Source: Corynebacterium kefirresidentii
GTDB taxonomy: Bacteria > Actinomycetota > Actinomycetes > Mycobacteriales > Mycobacteriaceae
Assembly (NCBI GenBank): GCA_002154655.1
Contig: NGUZ01000019.1
Span: 1-37,177 of the forward strand
DNA length: 37,177 nt
Reading direction: 5' to 3'
The translations under genes were made by a program, and so were the position numbers. The first letter of the stretch is position 1; the number at the start of each line of letters is the position of its first letter. Shown one piece after another: positions 26,657 through 33,815 of this stretch. The notes under the pieces are model-generated. The model did no database searches and was not told where the DNA came from. It saw only the letters and a program-made list of their open reading frames with translations.

Positions 26657-26701
26657 CCTGACAGGTATGCCTGCCAGGTGCCGGTACCAAGGCAGCACCT
26701 G
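26657..26701 (-). promoter_or_regulatory. kdp leader with two mutually exclusive hairpins
   Basis: On the minus-strand RNA, CCTGGCAGG and CCTGTCAGG (26657-26678) pair over nine positions around a CATA loop; one pair is G-U and would be A-C on the other strand. The upstream repeat CAGGTGC/GCACCTG (26675-26701) forms a second stem that shares four bases with the first. Only one can form at a time. This lies 38-82 bases upstream of the small-peptide ATG. It does not resemble the ydaO cyclic di-AMP riboswitch. Confidence 0.5.
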
Positions 26702-26746
26702 CTACGCACAAACGTTAGGACCACACCCCCGCTGCCCTAGGCAATC

Positions 26747-26807
26747 TTTGCGCTATCTTTACGCCTCTCGCTCGCAATTTTTATATCTTCTTTACACCCC
26801 TTTTGCG
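26747..26807 (+). promoter_or_regulatory. 11-bp phased KdpE-like half-sites
   Basis: Hexamers recur every 11 bases: TTTGCG (26747), TTTACG (26758), an unmatched position (26769), TTTATA (26780), TTTACA (26791) and TTTGCG (26802). TTTATA-N5-TTTACA at 26780-26796 is the arrangement of the E. coli KdpE binding site as I recall it. The array lies 130-190 bases upstream of the kdp start codons and reads opposite to the operon. Confidence 0.65.
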
Positions 26808-26849
26808 CCACCTTTTCTTCAGGCCAAGAACCGCCCTTTATCCACAACG

Positions 26850-26880
26850 AAGGCCCGCCGACAGCACATCGGCGGGCCTT
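26850..26880. terminator. Strong hairpin in the divergent kdp/lipase intergenic region
   Basis: A perfect 12-bp stem, AAGGCCCGCCGA and TCGGCGGGCCTT, around a seven-base loop. U-tracts are short on both sides (TTCTCC on plus, TTCGTTG on minus), and the T/A ends make it bidirectional. Both flanking genes point away from it, so it ends no known gene. Confidence 0.75.
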
Positions 26881-26950
26881 CTCCCCATGACTAATCTCTC
26901 GGTACCCAAGGAGGGAGTGGAGCGCACCCTCCTGCAAGCACCGCCCGTGA

Positions 26951-26969
26951 TTAGGCAAGCCTAAGTTTA
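26951..26969 (+). promoter_or_regulatory. DtxR-like iron box upstream of the lipase gene
   Basis: TTAGGCAAGCCTAAGTTTA matches 14 of 19 positions of the DtxR consensus, with the central AGCCTAA perfect. A -10-like TAGGAT lies 12 bases downstream (26981-26986), so the box would cover the -35 region and act as a repressor site in high iron. Confidence 0.55.
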
Positions 26970-27065
26970 TAAACCTTTCGTAGGATGGTCAAGGGTTTGC
27001 CCATAAATTTCTTAACTCCTGCCAAAAACACAGTTAACCTGCAATAACGAGTACAATCCGGAACC

Positions 27066-28055
27066 ATGGCTGAGTTGAAATCCACTATTTCCGAACAACT
27101 CCGCAAATTCTGGCGTGCCAGCGAGAAGGAATTGACCGATTCCCCGCGTCGCGGTGTCGCCTCCCCGGCCGAAGCCACGGCACTGCGCGAGGAGGTCGCG
27201 GCCGAGATTGCGGACCTCATCAAAGCGCAGAAGATAAAGACCAGCCCCGGCGATACCGCCCTCGACGCCGATGCGGCCGCTACCCTCCCGCTAGGTGCAC
27301 GCATGAAGCCACGTGGGATCTTCGAAGATGACTGGGGTGCACGTCCCTGCGCGCAGCGCCCCTGGCCGGTCATCCTCATCCACGGCACCTGCGATACCAA
27401 GGGCGTATGGCAAATCCTCGGCAATGAGCTGCGACAAGACGGCTGGGCGGTCTTCGCCCCTGACTACGGCCGTCGCGCCACCCAGCCCCTTGCAGAATCC
27501 GCCGAGCAACTCGATGCTTATATCCGCACCGTGCGCATGGTCACCGGCGCGGACAAGGTCATCCTCATCGGCCACTCGCAGGGCGGGCTCCTCGCCCGCT
27601 ATTGGATGCGCATGATTGGCGGCGCCGAGCATGTCCTCCATCTGATGTGCATCAGCGCGCCAAACCACGGAACTACTTACGGAGGCATCGTCAGCCGCCT
27701 CATTCGCACCCCGCGCCAAGAGGCGGTAATGCGCTCCGTCATCGATGGCTGGTTTGGGCCGGCGGGAATGGACCAAATTGTCGGCAGCGAAGCGCTACGC
27801 GAGGCCAATCGCGATGGCGACTTGGAATCCGGCGTGAGCTATACCTGCATTGCCACGCGGTCTGATGCCGTCGTGGTCCCACCCGAAACCTGCTTCCTTG
27901 ATCCCCGCGGCGTCGCAGAGGGCACCGTGCGAAATATTTATGTCCAAGACTTCGACCGCCGAGCAGTGGTCATGCACGAAGATATGCCCATGGATAAGCG
28001 CGTCCACGCCATCGTGCGCACCATCTTGGAATTAGTAGAGACTATCCCCCGCTAG
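27066..28055 (+). CDS. Alpha/beta hydrolase, triacylglycerol lipase-like
   Basis: A 329-residue alpha/beta hydrolase of the bacterial lipase (LipA/EstA class 2) type. The oxyanion HG is at 106-107 (VILIHGTCD), the nucleophile Ser171 in GHSQGG, Asp267 in ATRSDAVVVP and His304 in VMHEDMP. The first 85 residues are charged and partly helical with no signal peptide, whereas most lipases of this family are secreted, so this form may be cytoplasmic or act on intracellular lipids. TACAAT (27052-27057) lies eight bases before the ATG and could give a leaderless mRNA. A DtxR-like box and a second -10 lie further upstream. The stop abuts that of the convergent sirtuin gene. Confidence 0.83.
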   Translation: MAELKSTISEQLRKFWRASEKELTDSPRRGVASPAEATALREEVAAEIADLIKAQKIKTSPGDTALDADAAATLPLGARMKPRGIFEDDWGARPCAQRPWPVILIHGTCDTKGVWQILGNELRQDGWAVFAPDYGRRATQPLAESAEQLDAYIRTVRMVTGADKVILIGHSQGGLLARYWMRMIGGAEHVLHLMCISAPNHGTTYGGIVSRLIRTPRQEAVMRSVIDGWFGPAGMDQIVGSEALREANRDGDLESGVSYTCIATRSDAVVVPPETCFLDPRGVAEGTVRNIYVQDFDRRAVVMHEDMPMDKRVHAIVRTILELVETIPR

Positions 28056-28979
28056 TTAGAGCCCCAGCTCATCAAGCACCGCGTCAAAGGCTGGGCCCAC
28101 CTGTGTACGCCACAGCGTATCCACCTTCTGATCACCCCGGCCAGGCCCGCCATTGATGACGGCCACGCGCTTGCCCTGCTTCTTTGCCTCCAGCACAAAG
28201 CGATACCCGCTCATTACCGCCAGCGAAGAGCCGGCCACCAACAGCGAGCGGGCCTGGCCTAGCACGGCAAAGGCGGCATCGCGGCGCTCAGCCGGCACGG
28301 GCTCACCAAAGTAGACGACGTCTGGTTTCAATAATTCCGAACCGCACCGCTCGCATCCGGCCATGCAAAACGCTGCCACGTCGGCTTCATCCAGGGTCAC
28401 GTCACCATCCGGGTTCACTTGGTCCGCCTCCACCACGAGGCGCTCCAAGTACCCCGGATTTGCTGCGGCCAAGCGCGCATCGAAATGCGTCCGCGCCTCC
28501 CGATATCCGCACATCAGGCACACAACGGTTTCCATATCGCCATGCAGCGTCACCAAGTTCGCGGTCCCGGCCTGTTTATGCAGGCCGTCCACATTCTGAG
28601 TAACCACGCCATTAATCAGCCCGGCGCGCTCTAGTTCCACCAGCGCATAATGCGTACGATTCGGCGCCGCAGCATCCATGACTCGCCACCCCACAAAGCT
28701 GCGGGCCCAATACCTATGGCTCGCGGCCGGGTCGTGCCGAAATTCTTGATAGGTCATCGGCCGGTGCCTGCTCAGCGAGCCGCGCGGCCCTCGATAATCC
28801 GGCACGCCCGACTCCGTCGATACCCCGGCCCCCGTTAGCACCATCACTGGGCCCTCACGCAGCTGCTTGACGACGTCCCCCAAAGCCCTCCCCGGTTCCG
28901 TATGCGGTGCCGATTCCGCTACCACTCGGGCGATAGAGCGGAGCGCGGACTGGTGGGCAAGGGAGACGGCGGGATCCAT
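28056..28979 (-). CDS. SIRT4-like (class II) NAD-dependent protein deacylase
   Basis: A 307-residue sirtuin. NAD-binding GAGVSTESGVPDYRG (50-64), TQNVDGLH (127-134), catalytic His146 (TLHGD), and zinc Cys154, 157, 209 and 212 (CLMC, CERC). The DYRG and YWARSFVGW features place it with class II (SIRT4-like) sirtuins rather than with CobB-type class III. Human SIRT4 removes lipoyl and biotinyl groups from lysine. It lies ten bases after bsaP, downstream of bioB, so it is probably co-transcribed with biotin synthesis genes. A role in removing biotinyl or lipoyl groups from carboxylases or dehydrogenases is inferred. Confidence 0.88.
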   Translation of the reverse strand: MDPAVSLAHQSALRSIARVVAESAPHTEPGRALGDVVKQLREGPVMVLTGAGVSTESGVPDYRGPRGSLSRHRPMTYQEFRHDPAASHRYWARSFVGWRVMDAAAPNRTHYALVELERAGLINGVVTQNVDGLHKQAGTANLVTLHGDMETVVCLMCGYREARTHFDARLAAANPGYLERLVVEADQVNPDGDVTLDEADVAAFCMAGCERCGSELLKPDVVYFGEPVPAERRDAAFAVLGQARSLLVAGSSLAVMSGYRFVLEAKKQGKRVAVINGGPGRGDQKVDTLWRTQVGPAFDAVLDELGL

Positions 28980-28989
28980 GCTCCCGATG

Positions 28990-29262
28990 CTAGCTTTCGG
29001 GCAAGTGCTCTACGTATAGCCACTCCGAATCCAACTCCCCGTGGCGCGAGCACTTGGTATGCCAGCCATCGGGGCGTACCTGGGCCACCATGCGCCGGCC
29101 ACAGATTTGGCAGTAGCGCGGCACATCGAGGCCAGCTGCGGCTGCAGGGTGCAGCGTAAAGACCTCCTCAATCGGCTTGCCGGTATTCGGATGGAAAATC
29201 GGCTCTTCCCCAGCCAGAACGGCAGCGGCCAATTCGGAAGTCGGCTCGGATAAACCAGCCAC
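28990..29262 (-). CDS. bsaP: Biotin synthase auxiliary protein BsaP
   Basis: A 90-residue protein with Cys51, Cys54 and Cys71 ([17 protein letters not shown]), fitting an Fe-S or metal site. Small Cys-containing proteins encoded right after bioB in actinobacteria are BsaP, which mycobacterial biotin synthase needs to turn over. This one has the same size, gene position and Cys pattern. The GTG start shares one base with the bioB stop (TAGTG), so the two are translationally coupled. Confidence 0.82.
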   Translation of the reverse strand: MAGLSEPTSELAAAVLAGEEPIFHPNTGKPIEEVFTLHPAAAAGLDVPRYCQICGRRMVAQVRPDGWHTKCSRHGELDSEWLYVEHLPES

Positions 29263-30242
29263 TACAGGGCCTTAATCGGCAGATCGATGCGGTTCAACAT
29301 ATCCACATCCTTTTCAATCTGCTGGCCCAGGGTGGTCAGGTAGTTGCCGGCAATGATGGCGTTGATGCCGCCGAGCAGGCCGCGCTCCGTGCCGTCGTCG
29401 CCAAGCGAAAGCTCGCGGCCACCAGCAAAGCGCAAGGTGGTAGACGGCATAGCCAAGCGGAATGCCGCCACGGCGCGCAGGCCCTCCCCCAGCGGAACCA
29501 GCGGGCGATCCGCAAATGGGGTGCCCGGGCGCGGATCCAGGAAGTTCATCGGCACCTCGCAGGGATCAATCTCTGCCAGCTGCGCGGCGAACTCGGCGCG
29601 CTGCTCCAAGGACTCGCCCATGCCGATGATGCCGCCACAGCAGACCTCCATACCTACCTCGCGCACATAGTCGAGGGTCTGCTTGCGCTCCTCCCAAGTG
29701 TGGGTGGTGACCACATTGGGGAAGAAGGAACGGGACGTCTCCAGGTTGTGGTTATAACGCTGCGCGCCCATGTCCTTCAGGCGCTGGGCCTGCTCGCGGG
29801 TCAGGGTGCCCAGGGAGCAGGAAATCTCGATATCGACGGCGTCATTAATCGCTGCAATCGCCTCGCCTACCTGGTCCAGCAAGCGATCATCCGGGGACTT
29901 CACCGCAGCGACGATGCAGAACTCAGTAGCACCGGTCTTGGCGGTCTTCTGCGCTGCCTCCACCAACTCCGGGATGTTGAGGCGCACGGCGCGCACTGGG
30001 GACTCGAAGAGGCCGGACTGAGAACAGAAGTGGCAATCTTCTGGGCAGCCGCCAGTTTTAATGGAGATAATGCCTTCCACCGATACGTCCGGGCCGCACC
30101 ACTTCAGGCGGGTCTGGTGGGCGATATCAGCGATTTCCTCCAACTGGGAATCCGGGACCTGTAGTACTTGCAGTAGTTCTTCCTGGTTGAGGCCTTTGCC
30201 TTGCTCCAGCGCTTTTTCACGGGCGATATCAATAATGCTCAT
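29262..30242 (-). CDS. bioB: Biotin synthase
   Basis: A 326-residue radical-SAM enzyme from the ATG at 30242. The frame is open further to 30287 but that part overlaps the operator. It inserts sulfur into dethiobiotin. The CxxxCxxC motif is Cys66, Cys70 and Cys73 ([13 protein letters not shown]), followed by [30 protein letters not shown] and [11 protein letters not shown] typical of BioB. It lies at the head of bioB-bsaP-sirtuin and is divergent from an M20 peptidase. The -10-like TATGGT (30250-30255) is seven bases before the ATG, so the mRNA may be leaderless. A BioQ-like box lies just upstream. Confidence 0.96.
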   Translation of the reverse strand: MSIIDIAREKALEQGKGLNQEELLQVLQVPDSQLEEIADIAHQTRLKWCGPDVSVEGIISIKTGGCPEDCHFCSQSGLFESPVRAVRLNIPELVEAAQKTAKTGATEFCIVAAVKSPDDRLLDQVGEAIAAINDAVDIEISCSLGTLTREQAQRLKDMGAQRYNHNLETSRSFFPNVVTTHTWEERKQTLDYVREVGMEVCCGGIIGMGESLEQRAEFAAQLAEIDPCEVPMNFLDPRPGTPFADRPLVPLGEGLRAVAAFRLAMPSTTLRFAGGRELSLGDDGTERGLLGGINAIIAGNYLTTLGQQIEKDVDMLNRIDLPIKAL

Positions 30243-30257
30243 GGTGTGAACCATACT

Positions 30258-30270
30258 TGAACAGCGTTCA
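30258..30270. promoter_or_regulatory. BioQ-like operator of the biotin operon
   Basis: TGAACAGCGTTCA is a perfect TGAAC-N3-GTTCA palindrome, close to the TGAAC-N3-GTTAC motif reported for the corynebacterial biotin repressor BioQ. It sits directly upstream of the bioB -10 box and would block it when biotin is plentiful. Confidence 0.7.
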
Positions 30271-30319
30271 GCTTTGGTTAAAATCACATAAAATTTTTCC
30301 CAGCGTTAGGCTCGATAGC

Positions 30320-31630
30320 ATGACGCTTTATGATGACACCCTCTCCCTCCTCCAAGAACTTATCCGCAATGCCTGCGTAAACGACCTCACGCCGGACTCC
30401 GGTCACGAGGTTCGCAATGCGGATAGTTTAGAAAAATTCTTCGCGGGCGAAGACGTGCAGATTGAGCGCTTCGAGTCCCACCCGGGCCGAGTTTCCATTG
30501 TCGTGACCGTCCCCGGCGATCCGGACAAAGAACCGCTCACCCTCATGGGGCATACAGACGTCGTCCCCGTCGACGAACCTAAATGGACCAAGCCTCCCTT
30601 CGAGGCGCTCATCGAGGACGGCAAGCTCTACGGCCGCGGTTCCGTAGACATGCTATTTATTACCGCTACCATGGCCGCCGTCACGCGCGAGGTCGCCCGC
30701 ACCGGCAATACGGGCGGCACCCTTGCCTTTGTCGGCATGGCCGATGAGGAGGCCCGCGGCGGTCTCGGCGTGCGCTTTATGTCCGAAAACCACCCCGATG
30801 CCTTTTCCTGGAAGAACTGCTTATCTGAAACCGGCGGTAGCCACCTGCCCGGCGCGGTGGGTTTCAACGTGGGTGAAAAGGGCGCCGGCCAGCGCCGCCT
30901 GCACGTACATGGTGATGCCGGCCATGGCTCTACCCCTTATGGCAAGGACTTTGCCATCGTAAAGATCGGTGAGGTAGCCCGCCGCATCGCCGCCGCTGAG
31001 CCGCCCACAGCCTCGAATGAGATTTGGGAGGGCTTTGTGCGCACCTTCAAGTTTGATCCCCAGACGGAGCAGGAGCTTATCGACGGCACCGGTGACTACT
31101 CCAAGTTCGGCAACCTCGACGCCTACGCACATGCATTTAGCCACACCACCATCGCCGAGACCGTCCTGCGCGCCGGCGGCGCCATTAACGTGCTGCCTTC
31201 ACATGCCTACCTGGAAATGGATGTGCGCCCCTTCCCCGGCCAGACCCAGGAGGATCTGGATGACTTCCTGCGCAGCGCGCTTGGAGACATGGCCGATGAG
31301 GTAGAAATCGAACACCTCATTACTGAAGATGCCACGCAATCTTCCACCGATACCGAGCTATGGCGTGCCATCGAGGCCACCTCCAAGGAATTCTTCCCCG
31401 ATAAGGACGTCGTCCCAGTTCACGCCACCGGCGGCTCGGATCTGCGCTTTGCTCGCCGCAAGGGTGGCAACGCCTATGGCTTTGCCATGCACGCCGAGGG
31501 CCGCGATATGGCCAGCGCCAATTCGCAGCTGCACAGCCACGACGAGCACCTCTACTTGGAGGACCTCGAGCTCACCGTGCGCGCCTACCGCAGCCTGGTC
31601 AATCGCTTCCTTGGCCTGTCACAGGCATAA
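30320..31630 (+). CDS. M20 family metallopeptidase (dipeptidase-like)
   Basis: 436 residues with a di-zinc M20 core: His78 and Asp80 (MGHTDVVPVD), Asp110 (YGRGSVDM), catalytic Glu143 and Glu144 (ADEEARG), the Asp/Glu pocket near GGSHLPG, and a C-terminal His in the SQLHSHDEHLYLEDLE region. It belongs with M20 dipeptidases and deacylases; the exact peptide is unknown. The lid domain is about 190-300. The frame extends upstream to 30257 but the ATG at 30320 is better: TAGGCT (30307-30312) lies seven bases before it. The small secreted-protein gene follows after 13 bases. Confidence 0.88.
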   Translation: MTLYDDTLSLLQELIRNACVNDLTPDSGHEVRNADSLEKFFAGEDVQIERFESHPGRVSIVVTVPGDPDKEPLTLMGHTDVVPVDEPKWTKPPFEALIEDGKLYGRGSVDMLFITATMAAVTREVARTGNTGGTLAFVGMADEEARGGLGVRFMSENHPDAFSWKNCLSETGGSHLPGAVGFNVGEKGAGQRRLHVHGDAGHGSTPYGKDFAIVKIGEVARRIAAAEPPTASNEIWEGFVRTFKFDPQTEQELIDGTGDYSKFGNLDAYAHAFSHTTIAETVLRAGGAINVLPSHAYLEMDVRPFPGQTQEDLDDFLRSALGDMADEVEIEHLITEDATQSSTDTELWRAIEATSKEFFPDKDVVPVHATGGSDLRFARRKGGNAYGFAMHAEGRDMASANSQLHSHDEHLYLEDLELTVRAYRSLVNRFLGLSQA

Positions 31631-31643
31631 CAAGTGTGGCAAG

Positions 31644-32213
31644 ATGTCTGGCATGAGCTTTGCACGTAAGTCCGCGCTGCTATCTGCAGCTACCGCCCTG
31701 ACCGTAACCCTCGCCGCCCCTGCCGCTGCCCATGCCGACGCCGTTGATAACCTCCTCGACAAGATGCCCGCCGGCCAGATTTCCTGCTCCCAGGCGAAGC
31801 AGTACTGGACCAATTCCGCTGACTACAACCAGAAGAAGTCCCAGGCCCTCGCCGTTGCCACCGTGCACCCACGCGGCAACGAGGTTCGCGACGCCATCGG
31901 CCGCATGGACGAGGCTATTGCCCGCTGCGGCCTAAACGGCACTACTGGCCAGGGCAAGCCGGTCAACACTGGCGGCCAGCGCGGCAATGCTCCCGCACCA
32001 AAGCCGGCTCCGGCTCCGTCCCCAGCGCCAGCCAAGAACACCAAGGTCATCGAGCTGGGCACCATCCCTGGCCAGCCGACTGTCGACGTCCCGTTCTTGG
32101 GCCAGACCTTCCGCATCCCGGATGCGGCCAAGATTGCCCAGAACGCTGTATCCCAATTCCAGCTGCCACAGATTCCACAAATCCAGCAGCTACAGCAGCT
32201 GTCTTCTTTCTAG
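31644..32213 (+). CDS. Small secreted protein with Pro/Ala linker, unknown
   Basis: 189 residues. A Sec signal peptide (residues 1-31, AAPAAAHA then DAV), a helical domain of about 65 residues with Cys48 and Cys95 probably in a disulfide, a Pro/Ala/Lys linker (115-131, APAPKPAPAPSPAPA) and a C-terminal segment rich in Gln, Leu, Ile and Pro (PQIPQIQQLQQLSSF). No recognised family. The Cys/His-Pro pattern (TVHPRGNEVRDAIG) loosely recalls mycobacterial haemophore-like domains but is not enough to assign one. An alternative ATG lies 9 bases downstream. Thirteen bases after the peptidase. Its TAG overlaps the TAG of the convergent CHY gene (CTAG, 32210-32213). Confidence 0.72.
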   Translation: MSGMSFARKSALLSAATALTVTLAAPAAAHADAVDNLLDKMPAGQISCSQAKQYWTNSADYNQKKSQALAVATVHPRGNEVRDAIGRMDEAIARCGLNGTTGQGKPVNTGGQRGNAPAPKPAPAPSPAPAKNTKVIELGTIPGQPTVDVPFLGQTFRIPDAAKIAQNAVSQFQLPQIPQIQQLQQLSSF

Positions 32214-32515
32214 CGGTCTAGCTGAAAATAGATCCCGGCATGCGCGCTGCAGCCGGGATTAAATTTATGCCCACAGTGGGGACAGGCAGGCACGGCGGAA
32301 TAAGCGTGGTAGTTCATCTCGGTGCGGCAGGCGCCGCAGAGGACTGAGGGGGCGTCGGTAAGCATGGGCCCAAACTCATGGTCAGTGAGTTCGGCGTGGC
32401 ACAGCGCGCAAGCAAAATACTTCCCGCAGGTGGCGCACTTATTGGCCACCACGTCCAGCGGGGAATGCCAATGCTTGCACCGGCCTTCCGCATCAATCGC
32501 GCCGTGAATCTTCAT
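32210..32515 (-). CDS. CHY zinc-finger protein
   Basis: 101 residues rich in Cys and His: Cys13, His15, Cys27, Cys30, Cys36, Cys39, His40, His46, Cys60, Cys63, His70, Cys78, Cys81, His83, Cys89 and His92. This is the CHY zinc-finger arrangement, with CATC, CALCH and CPHCGHKFNPGC as zinc knuckles. It binds several zinc ions, biological role unknown. The start overlaps the upstream membrane protein gene by 23 bases, so they are translationally coupled. An ATG at 32527 is also in frame. Confidence 0.82.
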   Translation of the reverse strand: MKIHGAIDAEGRCKHWHSPLDVVANKCATCGKYFACALCHAELTDHEFGPMLTDAPSVLCGACRTEMNYHAYSAVPACPHCGHKFNPGCSAHAGIYFQLDR

Positions 32516-33332
32516 GGCCGTCAGCATACGCGCCGCCCTGCTGCCACTGCTGCTTCTTTTCTTCAGACTTTTTGGCATTGCGCACTGCCTGAATGCCCAC
32601 CACGATGGCAATGATGATCGGCACCCACACCTTGCTGTAATCCAGCAGGAATACGAGCCAATCGGGCGGATCGATGTCAATATTGAGGTCAATATTCGGC
32701 ACGGGAAGCTCAATCTGCGGCAACTCCGGCACCGGGAGCGCGATATCCGGCAGGTCGATATCCGGCAGCTCCCAATCCGGTAATAACCGAGACAAGATGC
32801 GGCTGATGATCGGACCGAGCACGATCACGCCAATGGCCCAGCCGGACTTTCCCAAGCCGCCCAAGAGCGGATATAGCACCCGCTTAAAGGAGCTTTCCTC
32901 CATGGCCTTGCGGCGCTTTTCTCCCAGCGAGCCGGCCGGTGGATCGAGGGCAACTGCCTCCTCGCCATTGCGGTAGTAGACGTCTAGAAGCTCGCCAAAA
33001 GGAGAGGCTTGGATATCCAGATAAGGTTTGCTGCGCGAGGCGGAGTTCTCAAAAAGGGTGAGGTCTTTTTCAATCTTCTTCTTAAGCGAATACCGGCCCG
33101 CACGCGGCCGATCGTGGCGGCTACGTACCTCCCCGTTCACCACAATCTGCAGGCGCGGGCTGGGATTCTTCCGCCACAACCGGAGCCGTTCGGGGAGGGA
33201 GGCATCGCCCAGTACCGGGGTATAGTCCTTCGCCTTCTTCGGCCACTCTCCCAGCTCAGCGAATTCGGCATCGTATCCGCGCTGCACCTCGATGGTGCCC
33301 ACCTCGGGGTGCTCTAGGCGCCAGGTCTCCAT
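32493..33332 (-). CDS. Membrane protein with Leu-Pro-x-Ile repeat loop, unknown
   Basis: 279 residues. A soluble N-terminal half (1-150) with short beta-rich segments (GTIEVQRGYD, LQIVVNGEVRSRHDR), two hydrophobic spans (about 155-180 and 225-250), and between them a loop of about 40 residues built of LPDI/LPVPxL/IELPVP units (184-224), like a regular extended Pro-rich strand. The basic/Gln-rich C-terminus overlaps the CHY gene. No family recognised. It shares one base with the upstream gene (TAATG). Confidence 0.7.
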   Translation of the reverse strand: METWRLEHPEVGTIEVQRGYDAEFAELGEWPKKAKDYTPVLGDASLPERLRLWRKNPSPRLQIVVNGEVRSRHDRPRAGRYSLKKKIEKDLTLFENSASRSKPYLDIQASPFGELLDVYYRNGEEAVALDPPAGSLGEKRRKAMEESSFKRVLYPLLGGLGKSGWAIGVIVLGPIISRILSRLLPDWELPDIDLPDIALPVPELPQIELPVPNIDLNIDIDPPDWLVFLLDYSKVWVPIIIAIVVGIQAVRNAKKSEEKKQQWQQGGAYADGHEDSRRD

Positions 33333-33697
33333 TAGCTCTTCCCTTTCTTAGAGCCCACCACGGCGCCCAGCCTGCTCGCGGCCCATGCCAGGAAAACAAA
33401 CACTGGGAGGTAAATCCACGTTCCCTCATTGAAATACAGGGACATGGCGGCAAAATAGGCCAGCCCTGCCACACTGAAGATGGTCCAGGAGGCGCGGAAA
33501 GTGGCGCCGTCGACAAGAGCAATGATCACCGTCAGCACGGCCATGAGGATGAGCAGGATAAGGCCGGAGACAAGGTGGTAGACAGCGGGCGGAACAACGA
33601 TGAAAACGGTGACCATGGCGATGGGTGCCCACCATTGCCACCAGACGCGGCTGGGCTCGTCTTTCGTTTCCGCTTCTTCCTCTAATTCCTCAAACAC
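33332..33697 (-). CDS. Four-span membrane protein, unknown
   Basis: 121 residues from a GTG start. An acidic N-terminus (EELEEEAETKDEPS) is followed by about four membrane segments (about 25-42, 45-64, 70-88, 93-110) and a basic tail (GSKKGKS). First gene of a three-gene minus-strand set with the Pro-repeat membrane protein and the CHY protein. Its stop and the next start overlap as TAATG. No SD seen and no family recognised. Confidence 0.7.
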   Translation of the reverse strand: MFEELEEEAETKDEPSRVWWQWWAPIAMVTVFIVVPPAVYHLVSGLILLILMAVLTVIIALVDGATFRASWTIFSVAGLAYFAAMSLYFNEGTWIYLPVFVFLAWAASRLGAVVGSKKGKS

Positions 33698-33762
33698 GCA
33701 CCCAACCTATCACAGGACTTGACAGAACTTATGGGAGAGAAATCCTCCCTATGTCCGGCTTA

Positions 33763-33780
33763 ATCCTCCCCGCGGAGGAT
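33763..33780. promoter_or_regulatory. Inverted repeat in divergent promoter region
   Basis: ATCCTCC and GGAGGAT form a perfect 7-bp repeat around CCGC, with another AATCCTCC copy 20 bases upstream. It lies between the divergent genes at 33697 and 33816 and may be an operator. A -10-like TAGCGT (33803-33808) lies seven bases before the ATG at 33816. Confidence 0.35.
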
Positions 33781-33815
33781 ACCGCGCTGAGCAGGACATA
33801 CCTAGCGTTGAGTAC

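Noticed and set aside
26641..26850. Cyclic di-AMP (ydaO) riboswitch before kdp
   Set aside because: The conserved pseudoknot sequences of that class are not recognisable; only two simple alternative stems are seen.
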